From positions 248,001-312,000 of the forward strand of contig JAWHQI010000305.1 of NCBI GenBank assembly GCA_033032865.1: a DNA stretch of 64,000 nucleotides. Direction: 5' to 3'. Shown here piece by piece: positions 1 through 11,190 of the stretch. The translations under genes were made by a program, and so were the position numbers. This stretch comes from Dactylorhiza incarnata. Lineage: Eukaryota > Streptophyta > Magnoliopsida > Asparagales > Orchidaceae. The notes beneath the pieces were generated by a model that saw nothing but the letters and a program-made list of their open reading frames with translations, ran no database searches and was not told the DNA's origin. Position 1 is the first letter of the stretch; each line of letters begins with the position of its first letter.

Positions 1-1388
1 GCCAGCTAGATGAGAGCCTGGACAGCGGGTCTGCTCGGGGCCATCTTCCCAACAGCTTAGAGTCTGCCGCCGAGTGAGCCTTCGGACCTGCCAGCTAGAT
101 GAGAGCCTGGACAGCGGGTCTGCTCGGGGCCATTTTCCCAACAACTTAGAGCCTGCCACCGAGTGAGCCTTCGGAACTGACAGCTAGATGAGAGCCTGGA
201 CAGCGGGTCTGCTCGGGGCCATCTTCCCAATAACTTAGAGTCTGCCACCGAGTGAGCCTTCGGACCTACCAGCTAGATGAGAGCCTGGACAGCGGGTCTG
301 CTCGGGGCCATCTTCCTAACAACTTAGAGCCTGCCACCGAGTGAGCCTTCGGACCTGTCAGCTAGATGAGAGCCTGGACAACGGGTCTGCTCGGGGCCAT
401 CTTCCCAACAACTTAGAACCTGCCACCGAGTGAGCCTTCAGACCTGCCAGCTAGATGAGAGCCTGGACAGCGGATCTTCTCGGGGCCATCTTCCCAACAA
501 CTTAGAGCCTGCCACCGAGTGAGCCTTCGGACCTGTCAGCTAGATGAGAGCCTGGACAGCGGGTCTGCTCGGGGCCATCTTCCTAACAACTTAGAGCCTG
601 CCACCGAGTGAGCCTTCGGACCTTCCGGCTAGATGAGAGCCTGGACAGCGGGTCTGCTCGGGGCCATCTTCCCAACAACTTAGAACCTGCCACCGAGTGA
701 GCCTTCGGACCTGTCAGCTAGATGAGAGCCTGGACAGCGGGTCTGCTCGGGGCCATCTTCCCAACAACTTAGACCCTGCCACCGAGTGAGCCTTCGGACC
801 TGCCAGCTAGATGAAAGCCTGGACAGCGGGTCTGCTCGGGGCCATCTTCCCAACAACTTAGAGCCTGCCACCGAGTGAGCCTTCGGACCTGCCAGCTAGA
901 TGAGAGCCTGGACAGCGGGTCTGCTCGGGGCCATCTTCCTAACAACTTAGAGCCTGCCACCGAGTGAGCCTTCAGACCTTCCGGCTAGATGAGAGCCTGG
1001 ACAGCGGGTCTGCTCGGGGCCATCTTCCCAACAACTTAGAACCTGCCACCGAGTGAGCCTTCAGACCTGCCAGCTAGATGAGAGCCTGGACAACGAGTCT
1101 GCTCGGGGCCATCTTCCTACAACTTAGAGTCTGCCACCGAGTGAGCCTTCAAACCTGCCAGCTAGATGAGAGCCTGGACAACGGGTCTGCTCGGGGCCAT
1201 CTTCCCAATAACTTAGAGCCTGCCACCGAGTGAGCCTTCGGATCTGCCAGCTAGATGAGATCCTGGACAACGGGTCTGCTCGGGGCCATTTTCCCAACAA
1301 CTTAGAGCCTGCCACCGAGTGAACCTTCGGACCTGCCAGCCAGATGAGAGCCTGGACAGCGGGTCTGCTCGGGGCCATCTTCCGGAAC
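1..1388 (-). repeat. 89-bp tandem array in the 3' UTR of the Tat element
   Basis: About 15.5 direct repeats with a period of 89 bp, for example the same phase at 680 and 769. Each unit, read on the minus strand, contains GGCCCCGAGCAGACCCGCTG and then a segment with CTCACTCGGTGGCAGG. The array runs from just after the integrase stop region to the window edge, where the 3' LTR is expected. Tandem arrays in this position are a known property of Tat/Ogre elements and a source of satellite DNA. The 63-102 residue open frames in it are by-products of a unit length that is not a multiple of three and are not genes. Confidence 0.93.
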
Positions 1389-1481
1389 CTTCGAGGTTTC
1401 CCCACAAGCTGCAGCATTGCTTTCACACACATAGGTTAAACAGAATATTCTCATTTCAAAAGCATTAACATTACATAGTTT

Positions 1482-2657
1482 TTAGGGATAGAAGCGTTTG
1501 AGATCGTCACCACTCCATGTGTGACTGAGGGGTTGGCCCTCCGCATTCTGAAGGCGGTATCCCCCAGACTTTAGCGCCTTTTCCACGACATTGGGACCTT
1601 CCCAGTTGGTATTAAGCTTTCCCACTGCGGCAGACCTTCCAGCCGCGTCGACCTTCTTGAGTACTAGGTCCCCCTTTTCGAATTGCTTGACCCTGGTGTG
1701 CTTGTTGAAGTACTTGGCCATCTGCCGCTTGACCTCTTCTTGGCGAATGGCTGCTAGATCTCGGGCTTCTTCGATGAGGTCGAGGGAGAGCCGCAACTCC
1801 TCTTCGTTCCCCGCTCTCCAATCTTCCTCTCCATTCGTGGCGGCTTTTACCCATGGCGTCATGACTTCGAGCTCTATGGGGATGACGACCTCGCATCCGT
1901 GAGAGAGCTTGAAAGGGGTCTCTCCCGTGGCGGTGTTAGGGGTAGTCCTTAAAGTCCATAGGACCGAGGGGAGCTGCTCCACCCAATTGCCCTTAAGATT
2001 TTCCACCTTCTTCTTGAGCAAGTTCACGATAATCTTGTTTGCTGCCTCCACCTGCCCGTTGCTCCTGGGATGGTGGACGGATGCAAACCTGAGGTCTATC
2101 CCCAACTGGCCACAAAAACTGATGAACTCCTCGCTGGCGAATTGTGGGCCATTATCTGTGACTATGGCCTGCGGAAGCCCATGTCGACAGATGATCTCCC
2201 CCCATATGAAGTTGCGGATCACCTGGGAGGTGACCTTAGCCAGCGCCTTAACTTCCAACCACTTCGAGAAGTAGTCGATCATGACCAAAAGGAATCTCCT
2301 CTGCCCGCTGTCCTGGGGAAAAGGTCCCACCAGATCCATCCCCCATATGGCGAATGGACAGGGCGCCGTGATACTCCTTAGCCTCTGAGCAGGCAGGAGC
2401 TGAAGTGGGGCGAACATCTGGCACTTCTGGCATTTCTTAGCGAAGGCCGCCGCATCTTTACTCAAGGTCGGCCAAAAGTACCCCTGCCTCATTATTCTTG
2501 CCTCCAACATCCTGCTCCCCGAGTGGCTGCCACACTCGCCTGAGTGAACTTCTTCCAAGATCCTCGGGACTTCATCTTCTGAGATGCATCGGGCCAGGAG
2601 ACCCGAGAGGGTCTTCCGATACAAATCCCCCTCATGGAGCACGTAGTAGGCGGACTT
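1482..2657 (-). pseudogene. Ty3 integrase part of pol (Tat element)
   Basis: About 390 residues after an in-frame stop (2658-2660). The N-terminal zinc-binding H2C2 domain is visible (two His in HSGECGSHSG, then CQKCQ). The catalytic core has all three acidic residues: Asp in WGMDLVGPFP, Asp in VTDNGPQFAS, Glu in SNGQVEAANK. It inserts the element cDNA into chromosomes. The C-terminus ends in SGDDLKRFYP and a stop, without a chromodomain, as in Tat elements. The same tail reappears in the deletion derivative at 29.5 kb. There is no natural ATG start here because this is the continuation of a polyprotein, so it counts as a broken piece of pol. Confidence 0.88.
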
Positions 2658-3158
2658 TTACCGGAAGCGCCTTTGGTCCGGAACCTCCTCTGGGAATTTC
2701 CCTGTTGCAAGGAAGGTAACAAAGGGATCTTTCCAAGAGGGCCGCTGCTCTATTTCCATGAGTTCCCCCTCCTCGAACGAAGGACGGAACAGGTCTGTCA
2801 GGGTTCCTCCGGCTCGGGGACCGGCCTTGGCCAAGCGATCCGCTGGGGTGCTCTCCTCCCGAGGGATGTGCCTGATGGAGAAAGTCTTGAACGCTCCAAT
2901 GAGGCTTCTCACTTTGGCTAAGTATCTTATGAGTGTAGGTTCCCTTGTCTTGAACTCTCCCTTGATCTGAGAGGCTATTATCATCGAGTCGGTGAGGACC
3001 TCCACGTCATGGACTCCCAGTTCCTGAGCCAGACGCAGGCCGGCGATCACCGCCTCATACTCCGCCTGGTTGTTGGTGATTGGGAAATGTATTACGAGCG
3101 TCTGCTCGATCTTCATCTCGTGGGGGCTCTCCAACACCACCCCTCCCCCGAGAGAATT
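2658..3158 (-). pseudogene. Archaeal-type second RNase H (aRH) of Tat pol
   Basis: About 160 residues between two in-frame stops. Motifs: NNQAEYEAVIAGLRLAQELG, then LTDSMIIASQIKGEF, REPTLIRYL, and the C-terminal HIPREESTPADRLAK. This is the archaeal-like RNase H that Tat/Ogre/Retand elements carry in addition to the original RNase H. It would degrade the RNA strand during reverse transcription. Its first residues (KLLVDGASG) lie before the stop at 3159-3161, so the domain itself is interrupted. The frame is unchanged across both stops, so these are point mutations and not frameshifts. Confidence 0.85.
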
Positions 3159-4475
3159 TTAACCCGAGGCCCCGTCAACCAGCAACTTCCATGGAACATG
3201 ACGAGGGGCTTGATCCTCTTCCATCTCGGCCACATAATCTGCCATGAAATCTGCCACTACCTGTGCCTTCATGGATAGTCGAGGGACGAAGGTGATATTG
3301 AACTCACTTAACTCTATTGACCACTTCGCGAGCCTCCCCGAATGCTCTACTCCTTCGAAGATCTGGCGAAGGGGGTGATCAGTCACCACTTGAATTGAAT
3401 GGGCCTGGAAGTATGGCCTGAGTTTTCTTGCCGCGACGACCAGAGCGAAGGCCAGCTTCTCTAAAATTGGGTACCTGAGTTCCGCCTCCCTCAAGACCCT
3501 ACTTACGTAGTAGATGGGCAGCTGCTTCTTGCCTTCTTCCCGGACCAGGACGGAGCTTACGACCTCAGTCCCGACTCCGAGGTACAAGGCTAGGTCCTCC
3601 CCCTCCTTGGGGCCCTGGAGCAGCGGAGCCTGGGTGAGCTGACTCTTCAAGGCCTGGAAGGCCTCCTCACATTCCTTTGTCCACTCGAATTTTCGGTTGC
3701 CTCGTAATATTTTGAAGAAGGGGGAGCATTTCTCCCCGGCCCGGGAGAGAAACCTGCTCAACCCCGCGAGCTTTCCCGTCAAGCGCTGGACCTCCTTGGC
3801 ATTCCGAGGCGATCCCAACTCCATGATGGCTTTGACCTTGTCCGGGTTAGGTTCTATCCCCGAAGGGGTGAGAAGGTGTCCCAGGAACTTCCCTTTGCTG
3901 GCCCCGAACACACACTTCAGGGGGTTCAGGCACATCTTGTACTTGCATAGGGTGGCGAAGGTTTCCTCGAGGTCTTGGAGATGAATGCTCACGTTCTTGC
4001 TCTTCACCATGAGGTCATCTACGTAAACCTCCAAGTTCCTTCCTCTTTGCTCCTTAAAAACCCGGTCCATCATTTTCTGGTAGGTTGCTCCTGCATTTTT
4101 CAGCCCAAAGGGCATCATCTTATAGCAGTAGCACCCCTCTCGGGTGATGAACGAGACATCTTTGATATCCGGGGGGTGCATCCTGATCTGGTGATAACCT
4201 GAAAAAGCATCCAAAAAACTCATCACCGAAAAACCGACGGCTGAGTCAACCAGCGCGTCGATCCGAGGCAGGGGATAACAATCCTTAGGGCAGGCTTTGT
4301 TTAACAAAGAAAAGTCAATACACATATGCCAGCGACCATCGCCCTTTTTTACCATGACGACATTGGAGACCCAGCCTGGATACTGGATCTCCGATACAAA
4401 ACCTGCTTCAAGGAGCTTGGCCACCTCCTCGCGGATCGGTTCTTCGAGCTTGTTGGCGAAGGCCCCCCTCTTCTG
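3159..4475 (-). pseudogene. Ty3 reverse transcriptase and first RNase H (Tat pol)
   Basis: About 440 residues. The RT domain comes first (KGDGRWHMCIDFSLLNKACP, then PFGLKNAGATYQ, and the catalytic YVDDLMVKS), followed by the connection and the original RNase H (from about residue 265, QAPLLQGPKEGEDLALYLG, ending KWSIELSEFNITFVPR). The catalytic YVDD is intact. The segment is bounded by in-frame stops. The upstream one at 4476-4478 is TGA in a run where the family has a basic residue, which would fit decay of a methylated CGA. The third, KLLVDGASG-stop, opens the archaeal RNase H. Confidence 0.9.
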
Positions 4476-5453
4476 TCAGATAGGGCGAGCTCCTGGCTCA
4501 AGGTTGAGACGATGGCAAGCCACGTCCGCCTCGATGCCTGGCATGTCTGCCGCGCTCCATGCGAAGATGTCCACGTTCTTCTGGACGCACTCCAGCATCC
4601 TTACCCTGTCTTCCAGGCTGAGGCCTCCGCTGACACGCACCTTCTCCACTCTTCCTCCCCGGGTGATAACCTCCATCTCCACTACTTTCTCTGCCGCCTC
4701 AAACCGGGCCGGCTCTTCCCATCTGCCCCTCGCTTCTCGCCCTTCTACCCGGGCCTCCTCCTCTGCCGCACCTTCCTCCTCCATTGGTTTGACCTGCTCC
4801 TCCCGAGCTACCTCCATCTCCTTTCCTCGGGCACTGCCCTCTTCCTCTTCTCCCCTCTTCTCCACTCCTTCCCCTGGCCCCTCCGGCCTCCTCATCTCTT
4901 CATCCATCTTCTCAGCCTCCGCCATCCAAGAGATGGTGTTGACGGCAGTCACGTAGCACTGCCTGGCCACCTTTGCATCTCTCCGGATTCGGATCTGGAC
5001 TCCTCCACTATGGAACTTCAAGCACTGGTGGTATGATGAGGGCACACATCGGAAGACACTGATGAGGGGTCGTCCAAATATGGCGTTGTAGCTGCTCGGA
5101 GCATCAACGATGACGAACCGGCAGTTCCTTGGGACCCCTCCTAACGTCACCTGGAGGCCGACACCTCCCTCAACCTCCTTCCTTTCTCCTGAGAAACCAA
5201 ACAGCGGCCCATCAGAGGCCTGCACCGTCTTCTTCTCCACCTCCATCGCATCGAAAGCCTTCTTGAAGATAACATTCACCGAGCTCCCATTGTCCACCAG
5301 GATCCGGGAGACCGTGAAGTTTTCTATCGCCGTCTGGATCACCAGGGCGTCGCAGCACGGGTCCTCATAATCGGGCATATCTTCCGAGGAGAAGGTGAGC
5401 TTCTCTGTGGGGGGTGGGGTCTGGGAAGTTGACGCGACGTCTCTCCGGAACAT
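4476..5453 (-). pseudogene. Retropepsin-like protease region of Tat pol
   Basis: About 325 residues. The aspartic protease active site is VDNGSSVNVIF near residue 53, followed by the flap and NAIFGRPLIS near residue 125, typical of Tat proteases. A long acidic, Glu-rich linker (roughly residues 180-255) leads to RT. The frame overlaps the end of gag by 89 bp but differs from it, so translation needs a frameshift or an indel has occurred; a C-rich run near 5415-5430 is a plausible slip site. The domain ends in the in-frame TGA before RT. Confidence 0.82.
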
Positions 5454-6891
5454 CGCCTAGAAGCTCCTCTTGTGAGAGGCCTCTATCCCAACCCCACCAT
5501 GAATCACCCCGATTCCCTCTGGCTCCTGTATCCGCCCTGTCCTCGCATCGGTCCTCTTCCGCCTCTGGGAGCACTTCCTCGATCCTGGCCTGCTGCCGCC
5601 ATGGCTGACCTCTCCCTCTCATCTCCAAGAATTCTGGGCAGGTGGCGGTCGCGTGACCTTCTTCCCGATGAAAGTCACAATAGGGCAACGCCACTCTGTC
5701 CCCCCTTCCTGCTCTTCCTCTCACTCCTTTGGCTCCTCTACCTCCTATTCCTCGGCCTACTGCCATGGCTTGCTCCCTTGGGGGGTGAGGGGGTCTGGGG
5801 TCTTGCCTCCACCCCAGATTTATTCCCTCCGCCTCTCTTCCTTGGTACCCCCCTTCCTGACCTCTCGCTGGTCCTTCCTGGTGCCTCCAGCCCAACCTGT
5901 TGTTGGGCTCTTGATACCTCCAATTCTGAGGCGGTCTTTCGAACCCCTGACCCCTGGGTTCTTCTCGCCTTCTTCCTTCTTGCTGCCTCACCTCAGGCTC
6001 GCTCATCTTCGCCAACCTCTTGTAGAATTCTGGGTTGGCCGCCTCCCCTTCTATCTCCTCCGCTGCCCGCTCCATCAACTCCTCAAAGGAGAGAGGAGCC
6101 CTTCTCTTCAGGTCCATCTTGAAGAACCCATCTCGCAACCCCACGATGAATGCCATCTTGAGGGCGAACCCCGACACCTCCTGCACGAGGTGTATCTCCT
6201 CTTGAAATCTGTCCACATAGTGTGCCAGTGATTCCCCCTCCCTTTGCCTGATCTTGAAGAGAGCCTCCGCATCCTTCTTTCTCTTCTTCGACGTCGAGAA
6301 GCGCAGCCGGAAGCTCCGGCGCAGATCGTCGAACGCGTAGATGGAACCTACGGGGAGCTGGTGGAACCAGTCCCTAGCTTTCTCCTTCAAAGTGGTCGCG
6401 AAGAGTCGGCACTGAAAGGCATCCGTCATGGGCAGAATTGAAACCATGTCCTCAAACCATTGCAGGTGCACGACTGGGTCGTCCTTGCCAGTATAATAGG
6501 ACATCTCCGGCCCTCGAAACCCCTCCGGCACTGGGGCCGAGAGGATCATCTCGCAAAAAGGGCTCCCTTCCCCTGCTCGGCGAGTGGTCCTCTCGCGCGG
6601 AGCCAACTCGCAGACCTCCGCACTCGCCGGGCTGCTGAACAGCTGCCGCCCGGGGAGATCTCGCGCGCTTCCTTCTGCTGGCACTTCCTTCCCAGGCCGC
6701 TGCCCCGGAGCGTTCTCGCCGATCTGCTGGGGCGGAACCACGGGGACTGCCGGCGTCTCGCACTCGCTTCTCCCTGCGAGAACCGTCTGCAGGACTTCTC
6801 GCTTGAACTTTTCGAACATCTCCAGCCACTCCCCTGTCGCTGGTGGCTGCGAGTGGCCCGAGTCAGAACCATTTCCCCCATCTCCTGTCAT
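5365..6891 (-). CDS. Gag (capsid/nucleocapsid) of Tat element
   Basis: 508 residues from the ATG at 6891; the longer frame begins at a GTG and is not preferred. The retrotransposon gag domain occupies roughly residues 150-290 ([40 protein letters not shown] segment, [17 protein letters not shown]). A basic Arg/Gly-rich stretch follows, then a zinc-knuckle variant C-x2-H-x4-H-x4-C (CDFHREEGHATATC) near residue 420, the variant typical of Tat gags. It forms the virus-like particle and binds element RNA. The frame is open throughout, unlike pol. Its closest relative in the window is the gag remnant at 28.2-29.6 kb. Confidence 0.87.
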   Translation of the reverse strand: MTGDGGNGSDSGHSQPPATGEWLEMFEKFKREVLQTVLAGRSECETPAVPVVPPQQIGENAPGQRPGKEVPAEGSARDLPGRQLFSSPASAEVCELAPRERTTRRAGEGSPFCEMILSAPVPEGFRGPEMSYYTGKDDPVVHLQWFEDMVSILPMTDAFQCRLFATTLKEKARDWFHQLPVGSIYAFDDLRRSFRLRFSTSKKRKKDAEALFKIRQREGESLAHYVDRFQEEIHLVQEVSGFALKMAFIVGLRDGFFKMDLKRRAPLSFEELMERAAEEIEGEAANPEFYKRLAKMSEPEVRQQEGRRREEPRGQGFERPPQNWRYQEPNNRLGWRHQEGPARGQEGGYQGREAEGINLGWRQDPRPPHPPREQAMAVGRGIGGRGAKGVRGRAGRGDRVALPYCDFHREEGHATATCPEFLEMRGRGQPWRQQARIEEVLPEAEEDRCEDRADTGARGNRGDSWWGWDRGLSQEELLGDVPERRRVNFPDPTPHREAHLLLGRYARL

Positions 6892-6928
6892 CCAACCTAG
6901 CTTGAGATTTTCCTTCACCGGCTACGGT

Positions 6929-6945
6929 CCACGCTCACCGCACCA
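6929..6945 (-). promoter_or_regulatory. Putative primer binding site
   Basis: On the minus strand TGGTGCGGTGAGCGTGG begins 4 nt after the LTR end, the usual place for tRNA priming. The same 17 bases at the same 4-nt spacing occur in the Tat derivative at 28110-28126, so the site is conserved between elements. I do not assign the tRNA. Confidence 0.7.
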
Positions 6946-6949
6946 AAAA

Positions 6950-7571
6950 TGTTGAAACCGGCAACCGGTCTCCTGAGTTCGGACCCACTGGGGGGTGTAG
7001 CCGACGCTTACTTCTCCCTCACTAAACTCTCTGACTGGTGGATGAGAAAATTGGAATAGACCCAAGGCTGCAGCGAGGAGGTCCCGCCACGCACCCGGAA
7101 GATCTTAGAGAGCTTCCCCTCCCAAACCAAAGCTCAGCCGGGCACCTTGGAGGGCACTAGCAGCCAACCAAGAGTACTAGCCTAGAGGAGAGGACTCTCT
7201 AAAAATCCGTCTCCTCCAAGGTGCCCTTAAGGGTCTATTTATAGATTTTTCTAGGCTGGTCTGCAAATAGCATGAATTCGTCTTTTGATTTTACTAACCG
7301 CACCCCGAATTGGTCTGCGAATAGCCTAACTCCGCTGTTCTGAAGAGCTATTTGCAGCCCATAAGGGGCATCATGGTCATTTCCCCCTTAAAGAGCTAGG
7401 GGCGAGTGGTCCGTGGGGCACCACTCGCCGAGCTCCCGCTCGGCTGGGCGAATGCACACATCCCTGGGCGAGTGGTCCGCGAGGGCGTCACTCGCCGATT
7501 TTCTCCCTCTCGTCTGGGCCAGATCTCGCCAGCGGGCTTGAGGGGCCCACTCGGCGAATACGGGTTGTACA
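6950..7571 (-). repeat. 5' LTR of Tat element
   Basis: Bounded on the plus strand by TGTTGAAACC at 6950 and GGTTGTACA ending at 7571, i.e. TG...CA ends. The same two end sequences bound the LTR at 61466-62289. It contains the TATA box at 7236-7243 on the minus strand. The U3 (7390-7560) is rich in inverted copies of GGCGAGTGG. Confidence 0.82.
7236..7243 (-). promoter_or_regulatory. LTR TATA box (TATAAATA)
   Basis: TATAAATA on the minus strand inside the 5' LTR, with transcription toward gag. The same context (TCTATTTATAGA on plus) is at 61827-61834 in the related LTR. Confidence 0.65.
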
Positions 7572-8948
7572 CACAGTTTTCTATACAACTACTAGAATAC
7601 AAATGAGGTTAAAAGTTTAGATAAAATAATAAACTTATCAACTTTAAAAAATTTATAAATAATAATAATTATACTTTATATAACCATTTCTCTTCTGCTT
7701 TCTCTCCTTCTCGTCTCCCGGGTTGGCAAAATTTGCATGAAATGGCATAATAACAATTGATATTTAACTTATATATATGCATTGATTAAATAAATTTATA
7801 CGTACATGGTACACGGGCGGATCCAGGTTAAGGCACGCCGGGCACGTGCCCGGGCGTGAAAATGGCCGAACGCCGCCTGACGCTTAAAAGCCGTATTTTT
7901 TCCATCACGATCTCGCCTCCACCTGGATTGACAAAACCCGCCTATGCCCTAATCATCTCAGTGTACGTTCCTGTGCTGGTGTGACTTTGCTTCTTCTTCG
8001 TCCTGAGTGGCTTCTTCTTCTTCGTCCCCGAGCAAGGTAGTCGATGGCTCGATTTTGTCAAGCATTTGAGCACTTGAGCAGCAAAGCAGTAGTCAGCGGA
8101 TCCATCGCCAACGCCCAGCAACCAGCAGGTATTTTCTTCCTTCGATTATCCACTTCTTCTTTCGATTTCCCGGAGTAAAAACAGTCAAGTTTCGAATTCC
8201 AATCAACAGAGCCATCGCCATTTTCTGACTGAGATTTTTGATTTGGTTCTTCTTGATTTAGGGCTCGGATTTGTGAATGTATGATCTTAGATTTGTGTTA
8301 TTTTCCCTGGAAAAATGATGAATACCTCCTAAAAATTCTGAGCTTCAATCTAGGGCTTGGATTTAATTTGAGATCTTAGATTAGTGTTTGTTTTCTAAAA
8401 AAATGATGAATACCTCCCAGAAATTGTGTGCCCAACGTGCGCTCTTGTGTTGCCTTTGATCATCGGCGCTTTTGGACCTCTGTTTCAGCAATGTTTGCCC
8501 TCGAAGGCTGCCAAATTTTACTGGAAGGTTGCCAAGTTTTGCCTCCATTCTTGTCTCATTTTCTTTCTAATATTAATTAATAAGTTATCTGGTTATGTTC
8601 TCATTTTTGCCCCCATTTTTGACCTAGTTCTTGTTTCCCAAAATTGTCTCCCTTGTGATATAAATTTATATGGTTTTAAATTTTTTATAGTGATAGACTG
8701 AAATGTGATTAACATGACTTGCTTCAAATAAATCAGGATTCAAGACATCTCAGCATGCTTCTTAAAAGTTCAGCAAGACTTTTTAAAATCTATTTTAAAC
8801 ATTTATGATGTTTGTTGCATATCAAAGATAAGAAAAGTTGGTATCATGTTAGCAAGATATTCTTAAATTAGTATCATGTTGATCTGCAATGATATGTATG
8901 TTAAAATTTATTGTGCCCGGCGACAATAAAATCCTAGTTCTGACGTTG
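7572..8948. other. Intergenic, no gene recognised
   Basis: AT-rich DNA. The segment near 7815-7860 (GGCGGATCCAGG followed by GCACGTGCCCGGGC) resembles the ends of plant hAT-type elements, but no partner end was found. The 91-residue frame at 8426-8701 has no recognisable domain and is probably chance. Confidence 0.4.
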
Positions 8949-8967
8949 ACTAGGTAATGTAATGAAC

Positions 8968-9150
8968 ATTGATTGTCAGTTCTCGGGTTGGTTCTGGGTA
9001 CCCGGCCTGTGGAATCAGGAACCAAATTGAATTGTCGGGTCTGGTATTTTGGGAACTGGACCCGAACCGAGCCTATTTGGAACTGACCCAAACCGTTCTG
9101 CTCGGTTCCAGTCCAGTTCTCGATTTCCCAGTTATTTTTGCACACCCCTA
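8968..9150 (-). mobile_element. hAT-like non-autonomous fragment
   Basis: The right end TGCACACCCCTA is a common hAT-type terminal repeat in plants. The body is made of alternating GGTTCGGTTCC-like and GAACCGAACC-like motifs, also typical. The left end is not identifiable. Confidence 0.45.
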
Positions 9151-9360
9151 GCGGTGGCGGTCGTGCAGACACGGTGGTTATGAACTATCATACGTGAACG
9201 TTCGATCTCACCTAAGGAACTTTGTTCACTTTTATGTCCAAAATTAAAAAAAAAATCTCGGCGGAGGTTATAACTGTTGTTATCTCAAACACATATCTTA
9301 TGATTTGTATCAATTTTGTCCAAACTCACTGAAGCAAAAAATGTCACACCAAACAGATTG
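9151..9360 (+). mobile_element. Tourist-like MITE, degenerate copy
   Basis: Shares with the copies at 19794, 20272, 20499 and 35081 the internal order GCGGTGGCGGTC, GGTGGTTATGAAC, CACCTAAGGAAC, a T/A-rich middle, GGTTATAACTG, and a terminal CCAAACAGA. The ends have decayed. Confidence 0.6.
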
Positions 9361-9959
9361 AGTGGTGTTTGGTCTTTTGAAGTTCACTATATTTGAAAAA
9401 GCTCAAAATTTTTGGAGTGAAAAGTAAATTTGCTCGGAAAAATATATTTCTCTTTATTTTTGTCATGTTGAGTACAATATAACCGCAAAGTCATGAACCA
9501 TATAAACTTGCACTCATTCGTACTGAATCGGGTCGGGGCCGGGTTCGGATTTGAGATTTTGGAATTGGACTGTTTTAAACCAAATTTGTTTTTGGACCAC
9601 GACAATTTTCGTTCAACTTTCTTTCGATGTCTACAATCGTCGGCCATCTAACGTCAAGCATTTGTCGTTGAGCGCTCCGATACATTAATCAATTTTATAT
9701 TTTTTCAGTGTATTATTAATATTCACTGAATTCTTCCCATTGCACACTGAATTTGCTCCATACATAAGAAGTTCAAGTGTTATAAGTTTTTTTATTGTCC
9801 ACATATATTGGAGTTAGACAGATTTTGTATCTTGAAAAAGCACTACCAAAAGATGATGCAATTAGCTTTTTTATGCCAGTATTGATGAGATAATTTTCTC
9901 CTAAGTGTGAAAGAGGCTAGCCATCTTTTAACCATGTTTTTCAGCATGTGTTTCATGCC

Positions 9960-10700
9960 AAGTGTGAAAAGGGGTAGCCGTCGTTGACTATGAAATCAAC
10001 CTGTGCTCTTGAAGGAAGCTTCTAGGAAAGTGCCCAGAGGAAGCTTCATGACATGCGCTTTTGACCGAGGGAAGCTTCATGCACATGTCATCTGCCACCT
10101 CTACCTCCTTGGTTTTAGCCTTATAAATAGGCATGAAGGAGGAGGGGTAAGACATTCACTTCTCTCTCATCTCAAGCATTGAAAGAGTTTCTAGAGAGGC
10201 CTTTGTGGCAAGCGTCTTAGTTTTGGGAGAGCTTTCGGACGTCTCTGCGACGTTGACGAGGAATACTTCGCCTACACAGATTGGATCTGGAGCAGACTTT
10301 GACAAGGATTCGAAGAGGCATCTTGGAGAGGATTTGTGTAGTCCGTCTCGTCCGCCACTGTCAGTAACTTGCAATTTTTCTGCTAATGTTTATTGTGTAT
10401 TATTGTGTGGTGCGAAGTTGGTGAAGATCCTGTGTGGATCGAGGAGGGAAAGTCTTGTGATTGCCTATTTGTTTTACACATTCTTAGTGGCGGCTTTCCG
10501 GGTTGGACTCCGATCATTGGGTTTCCACGTTATATCTGTGTGTCACTTTTATTGTTGTTATTTTGTGCTGTATTTTTCGTTGTGTATCGACATACCGCAA
10601 AGCGGTCGTGTAGGTACTTGCTCGAACTAATTTGCAGGTGCTCTGATCGGACTTACGTGCTCTCTAGCCCAACAAGTATTAACATGTCTTACTTAGACTC
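9960..10700 (+). promoter_or_regulatory. LTR-like promoter/leader region, possible solo LTR remnant
   Basis: A TATA box (TATAAATA, 10122-10129) stands before a leader of LTR character: short direct AAGCTTC repeats upstream and a CTCTCTC-rich start downstream. I could not match TG...CA ends with a target duplication, so this is a resemblance only. The frames at 10205-10713 show no known domain. Confidence 0.35.
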
Positions 10701-10898
10701 AATTTCCTGCTAACTTTAATACTGTATTTTATTTAAATTGTTCTTATAATATCTTTGTCCATTATTCAAATAAAAAAAATATTAATTTTACCATGACAGC
10801 TAAATATTTTCCGTCAAACTATGCCCTTCGTGTTAAGCGTAATTAAGGATGAAGGGTTATACAAATTAAAATTTATCTTAAGTTTAATCAAATGAATT

Positions 10899-11071
10899 AA
10901 ACAACACATCTACAACAACAACAACAACATAACCCATATAGTCCCCAATCATTGGGGGTATGGGCGGGGAAGATTGGAAACAGACCTAACCTTTGGCACT
11001 ATGCACAAAGTGGCTTCTCTCAGAGGAGAAAGACCTAACCTTTGACAATAAATGCTAAAACAACACATCTA
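10899..11071 (-). mobile_element. TS-type SINE with perfect 14-bp target duplications
   Basis: The element body is 10913-11057 on the minus strand. It ends in a TTG trinucleotide tail (CAACAACAAC on plus) and contains AAAGGTTAGGTCTG and an ACTATATGGGTTATG 3' end, the signature of the TS SINE family known from Solanaceae and other plants. It is flanked by AAACAACACATCTA at 10899-10912 and 11058-11071, identical over 14 bp, the mark of target-primed retrotransposition. A second AAAGACCTAACC block inside suggests internal duplication. Confidence 0.82.
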
Positions 11072-11159
11072 ATTAACATTTAATAGAGTATAATTAAAAT
11101 TTCAATAATTAATATTAATAACACAGGATATATGTTAAAATTGAAGTGAAAAAAAAAAG

Positions 11160-11190
<31 letters not shown>

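Larger units (their letters stand above)
1..7571 (-). mobile_element. Tat-lineage Ty3 LTR retrotransposon, 3' LTR outside window
   Basis: Read on the minus strand, the order is 5' LTR (7571-6950), primer binding site, gag, protease, RT plus RNase H, second RNase H, integrase, 89-bp tandem array. RT before integrase places it in the Ty3 superfamily. The second, archaeal-type RNase H between the ordinary RNase H and integrase is the hallmark of the Tat/Ogre/Retand lineage. The 3' LTR should lie left of position 1. The copy is not intact: gag and protease are in different frames, and pol has in-frame stops at 4476-4478, 3159-3161 and 2658-2660. Otherwise all domains are present and well conserved, so decay is recent. 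Confidence 0.93.

Noticed and set aside
57..1432. Several 63-102 residue open frames on minus
   Set aside because: They repeat with the 89-bp array and have no domains; by-products of the tandem repeat.
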